Positions 1 to 13,022 of a stretch of 64,000 bases of DNA are shown one piece after another. The notes below the pieces were generated by a model that did no database searches, was not told the DNA's origin, and saw only the letters and a program-made list of their open reading frames with translations. The position numbers and the translations under genes are program-made. Every line of letters begins with the position of its first letter. The stretch's first letter is position 1. Origin of the DNA: Cristatella mucedo (Eukaryota > Bryozoa > Phylactolaemata > Cristatellidae); the NCBI GenBank assembly GCA_009760855.2, contig WPIO01000035.1, positions 3,941,001 to 4,005,000 on the forward strand, written 5' to 3'.

Positions 1-1755
<1,755 letters not shown>

Positions 1756-1839
1756 TTGCTCCATCAGATCCTTCTTCTACAACGACCGGGACGCGAGCGC
1801 CTGCACAGTGAGCCGCTGCGCGACTTGCGACGACCGCCT

Positions 1840-1860
1840 CAGCAGCAGCAGCAGCAGCAG
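1840..1860. repeat. (CAG)7 trinucleotide tract
   Basis: Seven uninterrupted CAG units, about 35 bp beyond the Cdc37 exon donor and therefore probably intronic on the minus strand. Confidence 0.9.
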
Positions 1861-1894
1861 CATCTTAAACAGGCTTAAAGGCTTAAACACCCAC

Positions 1895-2054
1895 GCCCTC
1901 CAGCTCGAGATCGATGCACCACAGGACGAGATAGTTGGCAGTCTCGTCGCAGGCTAAGTAAGGATGCTCGGTGAGGAACTCGAGGCTGTCGTCGTACTTT
2001 CTGAACAAGCAGAATTTCTTCACCAGCAGTGTTGTTCCGTTCGGTGAAGCGTTT
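1895..2054 (-). CDS. CDC37: Cdc37 exon (Hsp90 co-chaperone), frameshifted
   Basis: Cdc37 delivers protein kinases to Hsp90 in the cytosol. The minus-strand translation contains FRKYDDSLEFL, then DETANYLVLWCIDLELE, which matches the Cdc37 segment whose family form is a WDDS/YDDS box followed by (E/D)ETANYLVIWxIxLE. The exon starts after a GTCTAG acceptor with KRFTERNN (family form K-x-F-V-E-K/E) and ends at a GGC|GTGGGT donor. The opening frame and the LLVKKFCLF frame differ by one base: an extra A near 2029 would account for it, because removing it gives the family spacing between the F of RFTE and KKF. The frameshift means either a decayed copy or an assembly error. Identity is strong; functional status is uncertain. 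Confidence 0.87.
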
Positions 2055-2312
2055 CTAGACAAAAGAGCCGGAGAACATGAGGCAGCAGCACGTAAGACGA
2101 AGCGCAAGGGCATGGGCTGAGAAAGCATGTTTACTCGAGCGTTGAGCATTGGCTGAGCTACAGACGCAGGTGGCTCGATGACTACTTGCAAGAGATACGA
2201 GCTGCTATAGGCAAGCAATCGTTTTTGGCAACCTTGCTCTCCCCTCCTGCCTGCCTTCTAGTGCTCCACAAGCCACTACTACCCGCACAGTGAGACAACC
2301 AGGTGGCCCTAC

Positions 2313-2429
2313 CTGCCTATCCATCTTTTCCTCGTCGGTCAAGACTTCCTTTTTCCGAGGTTCACTCTTGTTAATGATAGTCTTTCCTTTCCCATCGTGA
2401 CAAATTGTGTCGATGTTGAGCAGCCTGAG
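2313..2429 (-). CDS. CDC37: Cdc37 upstream exon
   Basis: A 117-bp exon (39 codons, phase 0 at both ends) bounded by a TTTTTGTAG acceptor and a CAG|GTAGGG donor. It reads LLNIDTICHDGKGKTIINKS and continues into a lysine and glutamate-rich linker ending DEEKMDRQ. This corresponds to the Cdc37 WNVDTxSKDGFxKSxVN segment that ends the Hsp90- and kinase-contacting N-terminal region. It joins in phase to the next exon (1895-2054) across an intron of 258 bp. The first exon, carrying the DYSKW start and the Ser13-type phosphosite, was not found in the window. Confidence 0.88.
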
Positions 2430-2815
2430 CTACAAAAACTTTCGTTTTAAGGCCACCAGAGAGAATGTGCTGCCATGCCAGACAAAAGGGAAACCACCAT
2501 GCAAAATGAATTCGTCAAGCCATTAAGCCTCTGCGGCTGGTGATGAATAAGGTTACCAATTTAGCTATGTGATCCCAGAGACTCAGCAATGTGTTTCCTT
2601 TGCTGAAGAAGTTGAAATGGCTCATGGGCTATCACTGGATACAGAGCAAACAATTCTTATTCAGACCCATACAGCTAGCCATGGCTTGGTTCCCTGGTGC
2701 CCAAGGCCGTATAAAAAAATGAATTATTTGTTCCATTCTTGTGCTAAAAATCGTTTTGTAAAATAATCAACTGTTCTGCAGGTCTTAGGCTATCTAGTTG
2801 TTATGCAACGAAATC
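2430..2815. other. Probable Cdc37 intron, no other feature seen
   Basis: No motif, repeat family or exon is recognisable. The position upstream of a Cdc37 exon on the minus strand makes intron the likeliest state. Confidence 0.4.
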
Positions 2816-2819
2816 TATG

Positions 2820-2925
2820 CTTCTGCTGGAGACTGTGGGACATTTATTCTAGCCGTACTGAGGTGCTACTTCCATGGTGCTCACTACTTCAACTGCCCTC
2901 TTGACTAAGTTTTTATTCTGACCAC
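2820..2925 (+). mobile_element. L2-B LINE 3' fragment
   Basis: A stretch resembling the L2-B 3' coding end at 52590 (a CTGAG-GCTACTTC segment followed by a GCTCACTAC-TCAACTGC segment). It is cut off where the duplicated unit starting near 2925 begins. Confidence 0.55.
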
Positions 2926-3474
2926 TGCCTACAGGATGAGATGATCGCCGAACGAGCTTGAAAGGCACTTAGGCGAGAGCTAGGACATTCTGCTACCGTG
3001 GCTGCTGCCTTAAGCCATGCAGCTCCTAATGCACGTGATTTGACCAGAAATAGCAAAGGCGGCTTGGGTTATCGCCTGGAGATCCCGCTTTGACTCGGCA
3101 TGGGATGCATGGCTCCGACAACTACAGATACAGGAAGACTGCCCCATTCAGCCAGTAGCAGCTCGTACTGTGATGGACTCTAAGAGTAACATCTTGACAT
3201 CGAGATATGGCCCTTGCTCTTTGCTGAACCCCGATGGCAAATGCATTGACTAAAGTGACGATAATTAGTCTGACGTCTGCCAAAACGTGATTAACATAGC
3301 CGACGCGAAAAATGTATACGCCCAGAAGTTTTTCGGCTGGGCCAGAGATGGCAATAAAATGGAGTCTGGTCACTGCGATACGAGTTTGATTTCTGCCGTC
3401 GATGGCATTTTCAATTGTTTGACGGCATTCTATAGAAAGGTGATGACAGCCGGTGCAATCCTCTACAAGAAACT

Positions 3475-4125
3475 GGCAGCTGGTGCAAAACTCTGCAGCT
3501 AGGCTTGTCTGTCGTGAGCATCTCAGTTGCCACATTACTCCACTTCTCGCCGACCTGCACTGGCTACCAGTCAAGCAACGGATTGACTTCAAGGTTTTGT
3601 CGCTCACTTTTAAGTCCCTTCATTCTATGGCTCCAGCCTATCTGTCAGATATACTACCCCATCAGGCTAAGCATCGTACCACCTGCTTTTCGGAATCCAA
3701 CAGTCTAGAAAAACCTCATACAAACCTTAAATCCTTTGGAGACCGTGCATTTAGTTCATATGGTCCCAAAGCCTGGAACTCCCTCCCGACCTGCGTCAGA
3801 ACATCCCCTGACCTGACCACATTTAAAAGGAACCTAAAAACACACCTATTTAGGACAGCATTTAGTGGGTCCCTGTGATTGGTCCTTGATGTGCTTATGT
3901 GTGCTGACACTGTGCATGCTGCCACTAACCACATTTGCATGCTGACCCTGTGCATGTCACCCCTAACCATATTATTCATTTCGTTTGTTTTTTCAAGCAT
4001 GACTTTACTTACCATTCAATGGCATTTCACTTTACAGCAAATGTAAAGCACATAGAGAGAGAGAGAGATTAAGTTCTCTCAGTGTGCTTTATCAAGTGAA
4101 TTATTATTATTATTATTATTATTAG
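3475..4125 (+). mobile_element. L2-A LINE, 5'-truncated insertion
   Basis: This copy holds the C-terminal L2-A coding region from AARLVCREH to the terminal SGSL and stop at 3878. The 3' UTR follows, with the conserved AAGTTCTCTC tail and (ATT)n ending. The frame is open to the normal stop, so the copy is fairly young. Sister copy 2 of the enclosing unit lacks it and keeps the empty site near 39710. Comparing filled and empty sites shows at most a very short target duplication. Confidence 0.92.
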
Positions 4126-5984
4126 TAACCTCATGGCTATTAGTCTGCCGGTCAGTCGACTTTCCCTTGCTCGGCTAAACAGAATAATGTCTGCTTGAGC
4201 TTTTTATTCAGATATCTGAAGCATCTTGACGAGCTTTGCAAACGTTAAATTCCCCCAAGTCTCACCAAGAGGGATTATGGGCTGAGTACGTTATATTAGA
4301 ATCTTTTTCTAAATATCTGACGTCTTTTTGAGAAAATACGCCACAAGCAAAAATTGTGTCAAAAAGCAATAGAATTTAAGCCCAAAATATACTAGGATGT
4401 GATTCACACGACCTGTACTCAAACTATGTATCTCAGAGCTACCAAATAGTATTGAGTCCGGTCCCCATGTGGATGCCGGGCTTTCCCAAAGAATTTCTTC
4501 TCGGTCCTCCTTCGATTATGTTTCTGTCCTGCCTCGGTATTCCTTTTGTTAGGAAGTTAACTCAGCCTGTTTGTCTTTCTTCCTAGTTTCTTTTAGCGTC
4601 CTACTAGCTCCCTCTACTAGGCGGTCATGCGAAAATTGCCTTCACTGTTAGACGGCCGTGCCAGCTCCACCGTCCACCCAACACTGATCACTATGATTGA
4701 CATTACAGTCCGCTCAATACATGGTTTTTTATAATGCCATAACAGCTGCCTTCCCAAGCAAGCCCAGTGAGCTTAAGCATTCCCATACGTCTGTCTTGCT
4801 TGACATCTAATCAATTTATGCTAATCAACTTAAACTTACCTGTGACTGCCCTGGACGCTGGACGCCTCAAGGTCTGATTGTCATAGCTAGAGCCTGTGCT
4901 GTGCCATAAATAGACACTCTAAACTCAATCGATGAATTCTCAGGACAAGCCTTCGGCCGTCTCAATCAAAGTTGAAAAAGGAGGCTGGTCCTTCATGACA
5001 CGACTGCTTGTTTGCTCCATGTGGTTCTTCTGTGAGTCTTCAGGAAGCCACTGAGCATCTTTAATTTGTCTTTAAACTGAGCCACTGAGAATCTGTCTTT
5101 AATGTGTCTTAGACCCAAATCGCGCCTCAAGGAAGATTGATTAGAAACGTGGGCTTCGGCGGTTCCTTAACTATCTTCGGTGCTACCTCAACTAACTGAT
5201 ACTCGTGGAGCCGGCACTTCAGACAGCAGCAGGCCATACAAGCCGATAGAAATAGGTGTAAGAATAGAGGGCGATGACTAAAGAGAATCATTAAGCATTT
5301 AATAACCGGTACGTACCGTTAGAGTAGCAGTATTTTAGGGCAGTATATTCTAAAGCCCTCAGTGGGCTGCCACTCAGCACAACGCCGGGCATAGGCTACC
5401 ACTCATTCATGCAAACACCCACATACAACCAATTCACCCAAACGCTGGAAAGCTTTTAATAATATCTAAACCAGTAGGAACCACATACAATTACACAATC
5501 GGTCCCCCTTTTTCATAAATCCGGAACTGCTGATAATATTTTACCTTTGTCATAAAGTTAAACTTTACATATTAAGTTTCAGTATTCCTGAGAGAAGCAA
5601 TTAAAACCATGACCGACGAAAAGAAGCCGACAGTACGAACACGGCTTAAGTATTTTTCTAGGAAGATTTTTGAGCCCCAGGCACAGTCTCTCGATTAATG
5701 TGCTAGCAAAAAGTTGACGAGCTAGCTAAGTAGGAATGACCGTTCTCCCACAGTTAATCAGGCATGGTTGTAGGAGCAGCCTGGAGAGCTGGCATTTATG
5801 AAATCCAGTGGTAGCACCACCCAGACGATTAATTCAATAAAGATTATCTCAGGCACATTCACAGATTGAACTTTAGTAAAAACCAATTAACCTGAAAGGC
5901 TTCAGCTATTGGTCGTGTTATTTTTAGGTTTATTGATGCTGCTTCCAAATCTACAAACTCACTGACTAGCTCGGGTCCTCTACT

Positions 5985-6109
5985 GGTTTAACCTAAGGGT
6001 GAAGCACACACCCTCGATGAACCAGATCGTGGGCTTGAACCTTGATGCCACAGCAAAGGTCCAGGATTGAGATTAACATAATAACTAACATAATTAATAC
6101 AATACAAAG

Positions 6110-6110
<1 letters not shown>
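5985..6110 (+). mobile_element. tRNA-like SINE candidate
   Basis: A TGGTTTAACCTAAGGG box resembles a pol III A box. About 40 bp later GTGGGCTTGAACCTT resembles a B box. The segment ends in AAAGCACTATATA, which runs into the (TA)n tract. The copy at 41575 preserves the same layout. Family assignment is by motif only. Confidence 0.5.
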
Positions 6111-6143
<33 letters not shown>

Positions 6144-6158
6144 CAATTACCCATATAG

Positions 6159-6246
<88 letters not shown>
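6110..6246. repeat. (TA)n / (TG)n compound microsatellite
   Basis: A (TA)n block, a short unique spacer, a second (TA)n block and about 60 bp of (TG)n. The equivalent tract in copy 2 (41738-41872) differs in length and is interrupted. Confidence 0.97.
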
Positions 6247-6249
<3 letters not shown>

Positions 6250-6479
6250 CCCAAGGTTGAGACGACTTCTCTTCTCGTCAATTCTCTCTTCTTTAGTATC
6301 TTCATTACAGCTACGTTCTCGCCAGGCAAAGATTTCCTTCCTTGTAGCAGCTCGTGTTCATAAAATGCATTGGAGACACTTACCACCAGATGCTTCTGGG
6401 GCATCGCTCATTGTGCCTGGGTAACTCTGAAAAAACGCTACAGTAAGTGAGATCTCGTGTCAGTAAGGAAAGTCAGAGC

Positions 6480-6628
6480 AATGATATGGATATCTGCCAG
6501 TTATCAATTAAGCCATTTAAGTACAGGAGAACCTCAGGGCTTGGTCCTAGGCTCTCTTCTTAGGCCCTCTTCTTTTCACCATCGATTATCACTCACTCAC
6601 AGAAAGCACTATTGAAAATAAGTATGCC
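6480..6628 (+). mobile_element. LINE reverse-transcriptase fragment
   Basis: The translation shows a PQGLVLG-like motif, then FTIDYHSLTESTIENKYAKD. This is the RT segment that normally runs from GVPQGSVLGP to YADD in CR1/L2 elements. It is frameshifted and is interrupted by the minus-strand L2-A tail at 6630. It fits L2-B or a related family better than L2-A. Confidence 0.6.
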
Positions 6629-6629
6629 A

Positions 6630-6893
6630 AAGACAACAATAATAATAATAATAATAAAAATAATGACAATGCACTTGATAAAGAGCCTTCAGTGAACTCA
6701 ATCTCTTTCTAGGCACTTTACGTTTGCTACAAAGGGAAACGCGATTGAATGGTGAGTAATGTCATGCTTGATGAACAACATGAATAACATGATTAGGGGT
6801 GACATGCACAGGGTCAGCATGCAAGTGTGGTTAGTGGCAGCATGCATAGTGTCAGCACGCATAAGCACATGAATGACGAATCACAGGGACCAA
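6630..6893 (-). mobile_element. L2-A 3' UTR fragment, reverse orientation
   Basis: The reverse complement contains the L2-A tail (AAGTG, then AGAGATTGAGTT) followed by (ATT)n and the 3' UTR with CATGCTGACCCTGTGCATGT. It abuts the plus-strand L2-A copy at 6894, making an inverted junction that is also present at 42645. Confidence 0.88.
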
Positions 6894-9640
6894 GTGTGTG
6901 ACAAAAAATCGATCCTTCCTCGTTATGGGTGATTTCAACGTTCACTTTGATAATTTATCAGATGCCTTCAGCACTGAATTTCGTGCATTGACTGACTCAT
7001 TGCCTCTTGTGGCTGATGTGCATGGCCCTACTCCCATCAAGGGTCACACACTCGACCAGATTTTCTCATACAACTGCTCTTTGCCATCACGAATTATTAC
7101 CAAATCCTACTTATCAGACCACATGCAGATCTCATTTAGTCTACAGTGTGTGCCCTTCTCCTCAAATAAAATAACCCGTGAATCGCGAAACCTGAAGACT
7201 CTTGACATCGATGCTGTCCGTGCGAGAATATTTGCTTCGCTTCTGCTGCTCGGTCCTCCCTTTCGATCTGTCATCATTGGTAGACAGCTACAACACGACA
7301 CTAGCTGACACGATCGACGAGTTTGCAACTTTGACTAAGTGCACTGTGTGCCCTAGCCAGACGGGCTCAGGTTTACCGCAGACATTAATCTAGCCAGGTC
7401 TACTAAGCTCAAGCTTCAAAAAGCATGCACTAGATCAAGATTCACTGTAAAATCAACAGGCGACATACCAGGAGTACTGTAGGTTGTACCAATCGATCCT
7501 AGCAAAGGCCAAGTGTCGGTTCTGCAAAACATTGTTGAATCACAGATGCACAATCCAAAAATGCTGGTATCAACGATCAACCATCTCCTCAACCGCTTCC
7601 AGAATAGCCCCTTACCTGACGATCCTTGTGATGATCTAGCCAATCGCTTCTCTCGATTCCTGTTGCAGAAAATAGCCAATAATAGGGAGTCCGTCCCAGC
7701 GATGAGCAAACCCTCCTAGAATGCCGTTCCCTGATTCCTGGCAGCACCCCAATGTCTACATGTAAATAGGTCACTAGTGATCTCGTAATTAAGTTCATAT
7801 CCCAATAAAAGAAGACAGCAAGTATTCTGGACACTATTCCCACTGTCCTGCTGCTATGTTGCATTGATCTGCTGCTGCCATGCATAAGTCACGTCAATTA
7901 TATATCATTAGCCTCAGGTCGTGTTCCAGCACTTTTAAAAAAAGCTGTAGTCAGACCACTTCTCAAGAAAGCTACACTAGACCAAGAGAACTTATGCAAC
8001 TACCGCCCAGTCTCCCTTCTACCATTCCTATCAAAGACACTAGAAAAGGTCGTGGCTGACCAGCTGAACTCATATCTTAAAACTTCATACACTGCTAGAA
8101 AGGTCCAGTCTGGCTGTAGAGCTGACCACTCCTCAGAGTCAGCATTGCTTAAGGAGTTCAACGACCGACTTAGGAATGCAGACATAGGTAGAGTGTCTCT
8201 GCTTGTTTTGCTCGATCTTTCGTCAGCTTTTGATACTATCGATAGCAAAGTTCTTCTACAGCTCCTCGCTCATTGCCTGGGAATCACTGGCACTGCTCTG
8301 CAATATTTCAGGTCCAATCGTAGTGGCAGATTCCAGAGTATTGATATGAATGGACAAAGATCATCAGAGGTACCTCTGAAATATGGGGTACCTCAGGGCA
8401 CCATGCTAGGTCCGGTAATTTTCACGGTTTATACTCTCCCTCTTGCTGATGTGATTGCGAAGAACAATCTAGGCTTTCCTTTCTGTGCGGATGACATTTC
8501 GTTGTTCCTTTGCTTTGATCCCTCCCAGCCTTCGAGCGCCTCAAATTCTCTCAGCTCACTAGCTGCATGTCTTGATGACATCTGCATATGGATGACAGCA
8601 AATTTTCTAAAACTAAACGAGGATGCAACTAACTTACTTGTTCCCTTTGCAGCAGATGTAAAGCACCTAGAAAAACACGAGGTTCTCTGAGGGTGCACTA
8701 CCAAGTGCATTATCATTATAAATATTTTGAGCAAATCCAGTGTGATTGAGGAATTGGCATGGCTCAAAATTGGCTCTGCTAACATATCTCTCGTTGAATC
8801 AGCTCAAAATCAAGTGTCAAGTTCGAAAGCGACCTCTCGTTAGACGACCACATCAGCTCCACAGTCAAGTCTGCTAACTTTCAGCTACATAACATTGTTA
8901 AACTTCGGGTTTGTCTAGATAAGGATACCCCGTCTAAGTTGGTCCATGCATTTGCGACATCCCGTCTTGACTTCTGTAACTCGATACTTGCTGGCCCACC
9001 GGCAGGTGCAATCAGGCGATTACAGCTGGTGCTCAACTCAGCAGCTAGGCTTGTCTGTCGTGAGCATAGCAGTTGCCATATCACACCACCTCTCGCCGAC
9101 CTGCACTGGCTAGCAGTCAAGCAACGGATCGACTTCAAGGTTTTGTAGCTCACTTTTAGGTCACTTCATTATTGAGCTCCAGCCTATCTCTCAGATCCAC
9201 TCCCTCACCAGACCAAGCATCGTACCACCAGCTTTTCCGAATACAAGCCTCAAATCCTTTGAATACCGTGCATTTAGTACTTATGCTCTCATAGCCTGAA
9301 ACTCCGTCCCGACTTGCATCAGAACATCCCCAGACTTGACCAAGTTTAAAAAGAACTTAAAAACACCTATTTGAACAGATTTTAGGGGGTCCTTGTAATT
9401 TTTCCTTGATGTGCTTGTGAGTGCTGACACTGTCCATGCGGCCACTAAGCACATTTGCTTGCTGACCCTGTTCATGTAACCCCTAACTATTGTATGCATA
9501 TTGTTTATCAATCATGATATTACTCACCATTCAATCACGTTTTCCTTTGTCGTAAATGTAAAGCACGTAGAAAGAGACTGAGTTCTTTGCGGGTGCTTCA
9601 TCAAGTGCATCATCGTAATTGTTATTATTATTATATTGAT
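6894..9640 (+). mobile_element. L2-A LINE, 5'-truncated, degraded
   Basis: Starts inside the endonuclease at RSFLVMGDFNVHFDNLSDAF, passes through an SDHMQISF motif, then reverse transcriptase (LLVLLDLSSAFDTID, GVPQGTMLGP). The usual YADDT site reads CADDI here. It ends with the 3' UTR and an ATT-rich tail at 9605-9640. Several frameshifts and stops break the frame (for example near 7308, 7393 and 8690), so it cannot encode a complete enzyme. Confidence 0.9.
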
Positions 9641-9826
9641 GTGAGTAGGGCCATGCACACAAGCCACAGAGACAATGAGTAAATCAGTGCACGAATATCA
9701 GTACTGAAGGCATTAGATACGTTATAAAAATTGAATTGACCCATAGCGAGGAAGGATCAATTTCTTGCACACAGATTAGAATTTAGATCCAAGAAATCTG
9801 AGATAAAGGAGGATTTGGTCAGCTAT
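9641..9826 (-). mobile_element. L2-A endonuclease fragment, reverse orientation
   Basis: The reverse complement matches the full-length copy around 16866-17050, including CTGTGTGCAAGAAATTGATC and CTATGGGTCAATTC in place of the GGTGATTTCAAC motif. With 6630-6893 it flanks the plus-strand L2-A copy in opposite orientation. Confidence 0.8.
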
Positions 9827-9827
9827 A

Positions 9828-10130
9828 CATATGCTTTGAAAAGTGCAAGCTTTTTCCTAATCTGACTACCTGCATTCCTTGCTTACTGCATCGGTGACAT
9901 TCTCATTTGGATAGTTGGTAACTTCCTGTAGCTTTGTGATGATAACACTAACCAAATAGCTAATTGAAAATGTATTGTTCGCGAAATTCGAAGACATATT
10001 CCTCAAGATTGGACAAAGATACTATCGCTCTGGTGACGTCTGCTCGTAATCAAGGTTTCTTTTTCCAAAACGACTTGTCATCTCCTCCACTGCCTGGTCT
10101 ACCTACTCTAAGTTAAAGAGGACGGCCAAA
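9828..10130 (+). mobile_element. Ancient L2-A RT fragment
   Basis: A decayed match to the region just after YADD: the translation resembles LYLCFEPSK, then DILIWIVGNFL and DDNTN. Stops interrupt it. Confidence 0.6.
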
Positions 10131-10189
10131 GTCAGGTTCGGCCAAGATAAGAGTGACACCGTTATAGCAAACTTAAATAGTACTTGTAA

Positions 10190-10720
10190 TATTACATTTT
10201 GTGTATCGCCCTCAGAGAACTCAACTTCATTCTAGACAATATAAATTTACTGCAATGGAATCACGATCGAATAATTAGAAGTAGCATGCTCAATGACAGC
10301 AAGCATAAGCACACATAGTCAGATCAGATGGACCAACTAAATTTTGTGATAAAAAGATGTGTTCCAGCTTCTTTTTAGAAATGGTGAAGTTAGGGGATGC
10401 TGTGACGGCTGTAGGAAGTGAATAGTAAGTTTTAGGGGCATACGAAGCGATGGCATGATTTCCAAAGGACTTGAGGTTTGAACGAGGTATAGATAAATAA
10501 TTCGATTCCGAAAAGCTGGTAGTACGATGCTCAGCATTGTAGGGGAGTACGTTTGATAGGTTGAATGGAGGAAAAGAATTAAGGGATCTAAAAGTTTAAA
10601 AGTGAGTGACATTAGTTTGAAGTCGATGCAGTGTATTCGCAGTTAAAGTATTACACACATTGCGGACTGAGCATCAAGACTATCGCAATTCTCTTTTCAG
10701 AAATGCCAGCCTGTCAAATT
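10190..10720 (-). mobile_element. Ancient L2-A 3' end
   Basis: The reverse complement carries the L2-A C-terminal coding segment (MSLTFKLLDPLILF, corresponding to LSLTFRSLHSMAP) and the 3' UTR with the GAGTTCTCTGAGGGCGAT tail. It is strongly diverged. Confidence 0.72.
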
Positions 10721-11239
10721 CTTCGTCTGCTACTGGTCCACAACTCCAAGCTTCCTCCGGTCTGTAGCCATCAACGCTTTGTCAGATCACCCGACTTCTG
10801 ACCTTCACGGACTTCACATAGAATATTTAATCGGGTTCCACGAATCTTAGTCTGCCATGTAGATTACATGTAATTTGCTTGCACTACCGACCATTAGGAC
10901 ATATTTAATTCTTAAGGGCACTCTTGAACCGCCCTCTCCTCAGGATATATTCATCTCGTCGTCGCTTGTATATGGTTAGATTGTTTGGTGATCGAGCCTC
11001 CTTGCCGTATGTAACAAGAGTGCTGGAGTTGGCATCGAGGTTCCGTCGCTAGGTTGCAACTACTACTACAAACCAGACTACTGTGCATTCAACGTTGATC
11101 GTAACAGATTTAGCTAAAATTGCAACTGTTTGAGAAGCTTTCACTTCGCCCAACTGAACTAGTCTTTTTTTTATTCCGGTACACTGTATGTGTACCTGCA
11201 CCTGATTAAATAAATATTACCAATACAAGAATACGAGAA

Positions 11240-12590
11240 GTGCTCTAGAACCTATTCCCACTGACCAGCTACCAAGATGCATAGATCTGCTGCTGCCATG
11301 CACAAAGAACATAAATATGTAATTAGCCTCGGGTCTTGTCCAGCACCTTTAAAAAAAGGCCACTACTCAAGACAGCGACATCGGACGAAGAAGACGAGAA
11401 ACTTTCGCTCAGTCTTCCTTTGACTGTTCTTATAAAAAATACTGAAAAGAGTCATGGCAGACCAGCTGAATCCATACATTGAAAATTCAAACCTAAAGCT
11501 TGAGAGCTAACCACTCCACAGAGTCAGCTTTGCTGTACCACCTATTTAGGGATGAATACTTAGGAAGATTATCTATGCTTGTTGTGCACGATATTTCAGC
11601 AGATTTTGATACTATCGATCCCTATGTCATTCTTGAGCACATCTCAGCTCACCAAGGCATCACTGGAACTACACGGCAATGGTTCAGGTTCCATCTTAAT
11701 TGGAAACTCCAGATTATTGATATGAATGGACCCAGATCATCCGAAGAAAGTATGGCATACCTTCGGACTCTTTGCTTGGTCCAGTTCTTTTCACGGTTAA
11801 TACTCTCCTTATAGCGCATGTGATTTCCAGGCACCATCTAGGCTTTCACTTGTATGCAGACGACACTCAGCTGTATTTTCTCTTTGATCCCTCCAAGCCC
11901 TCTAGCATGATGAATTCTCTCAACTGTCTTTTGCATATATTGAAATTATCCACACATTTATGGCAACAAATTTCCTTAAGTTGAAGGATGAGAAACCCAA
12001 CTTACTAGTTCCGGAAAACCTAGTGATTCAGAAATGGGAAAGGTTAAAGCATACGATCGGCTCTGCCAACACATCTCGTGCTGAATCTGCAAGAAAGCTA
12101 GGTGTGCTGTTCCAATGTCACCTTTCAATCGACGACTGCATGAGTTCCACAGTCAAGTCTACCTACTTTGACTACATAAGATTCAAAAAGTCGGGCTTGT
12201 TTTGACACGTGCACCGTATCTAAATTGGTCTATTGATTTTTGAAATCCCGTCTTGACAATTGTCACTTACTGCTTGCTGGCCAACCGGCTTGTGCAATCA
12301 GGTGCTTGCAGCTTGTGAAATACTCTACAGCTACGCTTTCCAGTCATGATCATTGTATTTGCCACACCACACCACTTCTCACCGACCTGCAATGGCCCAT
12401 AGTCAAGCAATGCATCGACTTCAAGGTTTGCCTAAGCCTGAGAAACGTTGGCAATTGCATGCTGGACGCGTGTGCATATTACTAAACATTAGATACTGGT
12501 TCTCTTTCAGTGAGTTGGAAATTGCCTTGAGTGAAATTAAGTTCTCTTAAGGTGCCATACACGCTACATATTCTTATGATTAGTGTTATT
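11240..12590 (+). mobile_element. Degraded L2-A copy
   Basis: RT motifs remain: RANHSTESALL, then VVHDISADFDTID, then LYADDTQLYFLF near 11855 and MATNFLKLKDEKPNLLV near 11960. The frame is broken several times and the 3' coding end is deleted after about 12428. A weak remnant of the AAGTTCTCT tail lies near 12540. Confidence 0.85.
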
Positions 12591-12599
12591 TTTATAATT

Positions 12600-13022
12600 A
12601 TGCGGCCTATCGACAAAATAATCAATGGTTAATACATCGTTAGCTGCAAAAATTAGAGTAAAACATAATCAAAAGGTTATAAAAAAATAATTTTGGAAAA
12701 TTGCTGACAGTAAGTTTATTTCTGATAAAAAAGACCGTATATCATCGTTCACCTTCATGGCCTTCTAATAAACGCATTAATGACTCAGTTCAGTAAGGTG
12801 TGAATTTGCGATCTGAAATTTTGTGTAAGCATTCTCAGAATGTAAGGGCAGATGGTCAGAGCTACAGGGCCAAAATAGCAATCTCGTTTCACCGGTGCGA
12901 TCATCTCCTGGCCCAGGATACTGCGTTCGATGTTAGCATCGGACAGCAGGCTGCTGTTTTCGGAGCGATTTTCGCAGCTGTTGTGGATTCTTAACAGCAA
13001 GGCATTGCACTGGGGCAATGCA
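12600..13022. other. Unassigned spacer
   Basis: AT-rich DNA without a recognisable element on either strand. The last 200 bp are more GC-balanced and lead into the RdRP-like frame described next. Confidence 0.4.

Larger units (their letters stand above)
2925..7820 (+). repeat. Large duplicated unit, copy 1
   Basis: From about 2925 this DNA aligns collinearly with 39168-43275. Shared landmarks are a CACTGCCTACAG opening, a segment around TTTTCGGCTGGGCCA, a 2-kb AT-rich body, a tRNA-like SINE head, a (TA)n(TG)n tract, a LINE RT scrap, and an inverted-plus-direct L2-A junction. By eye the body is roughly 90 percent identical, while the part right of the microsatellite is nearly identical. Only this copy has the L2-A insertion at 3475-4125. 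No intact protein is encoded; a frame in copy 2 over the left 400 bp is open but I do not recognise it. Confidence 0.85.
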
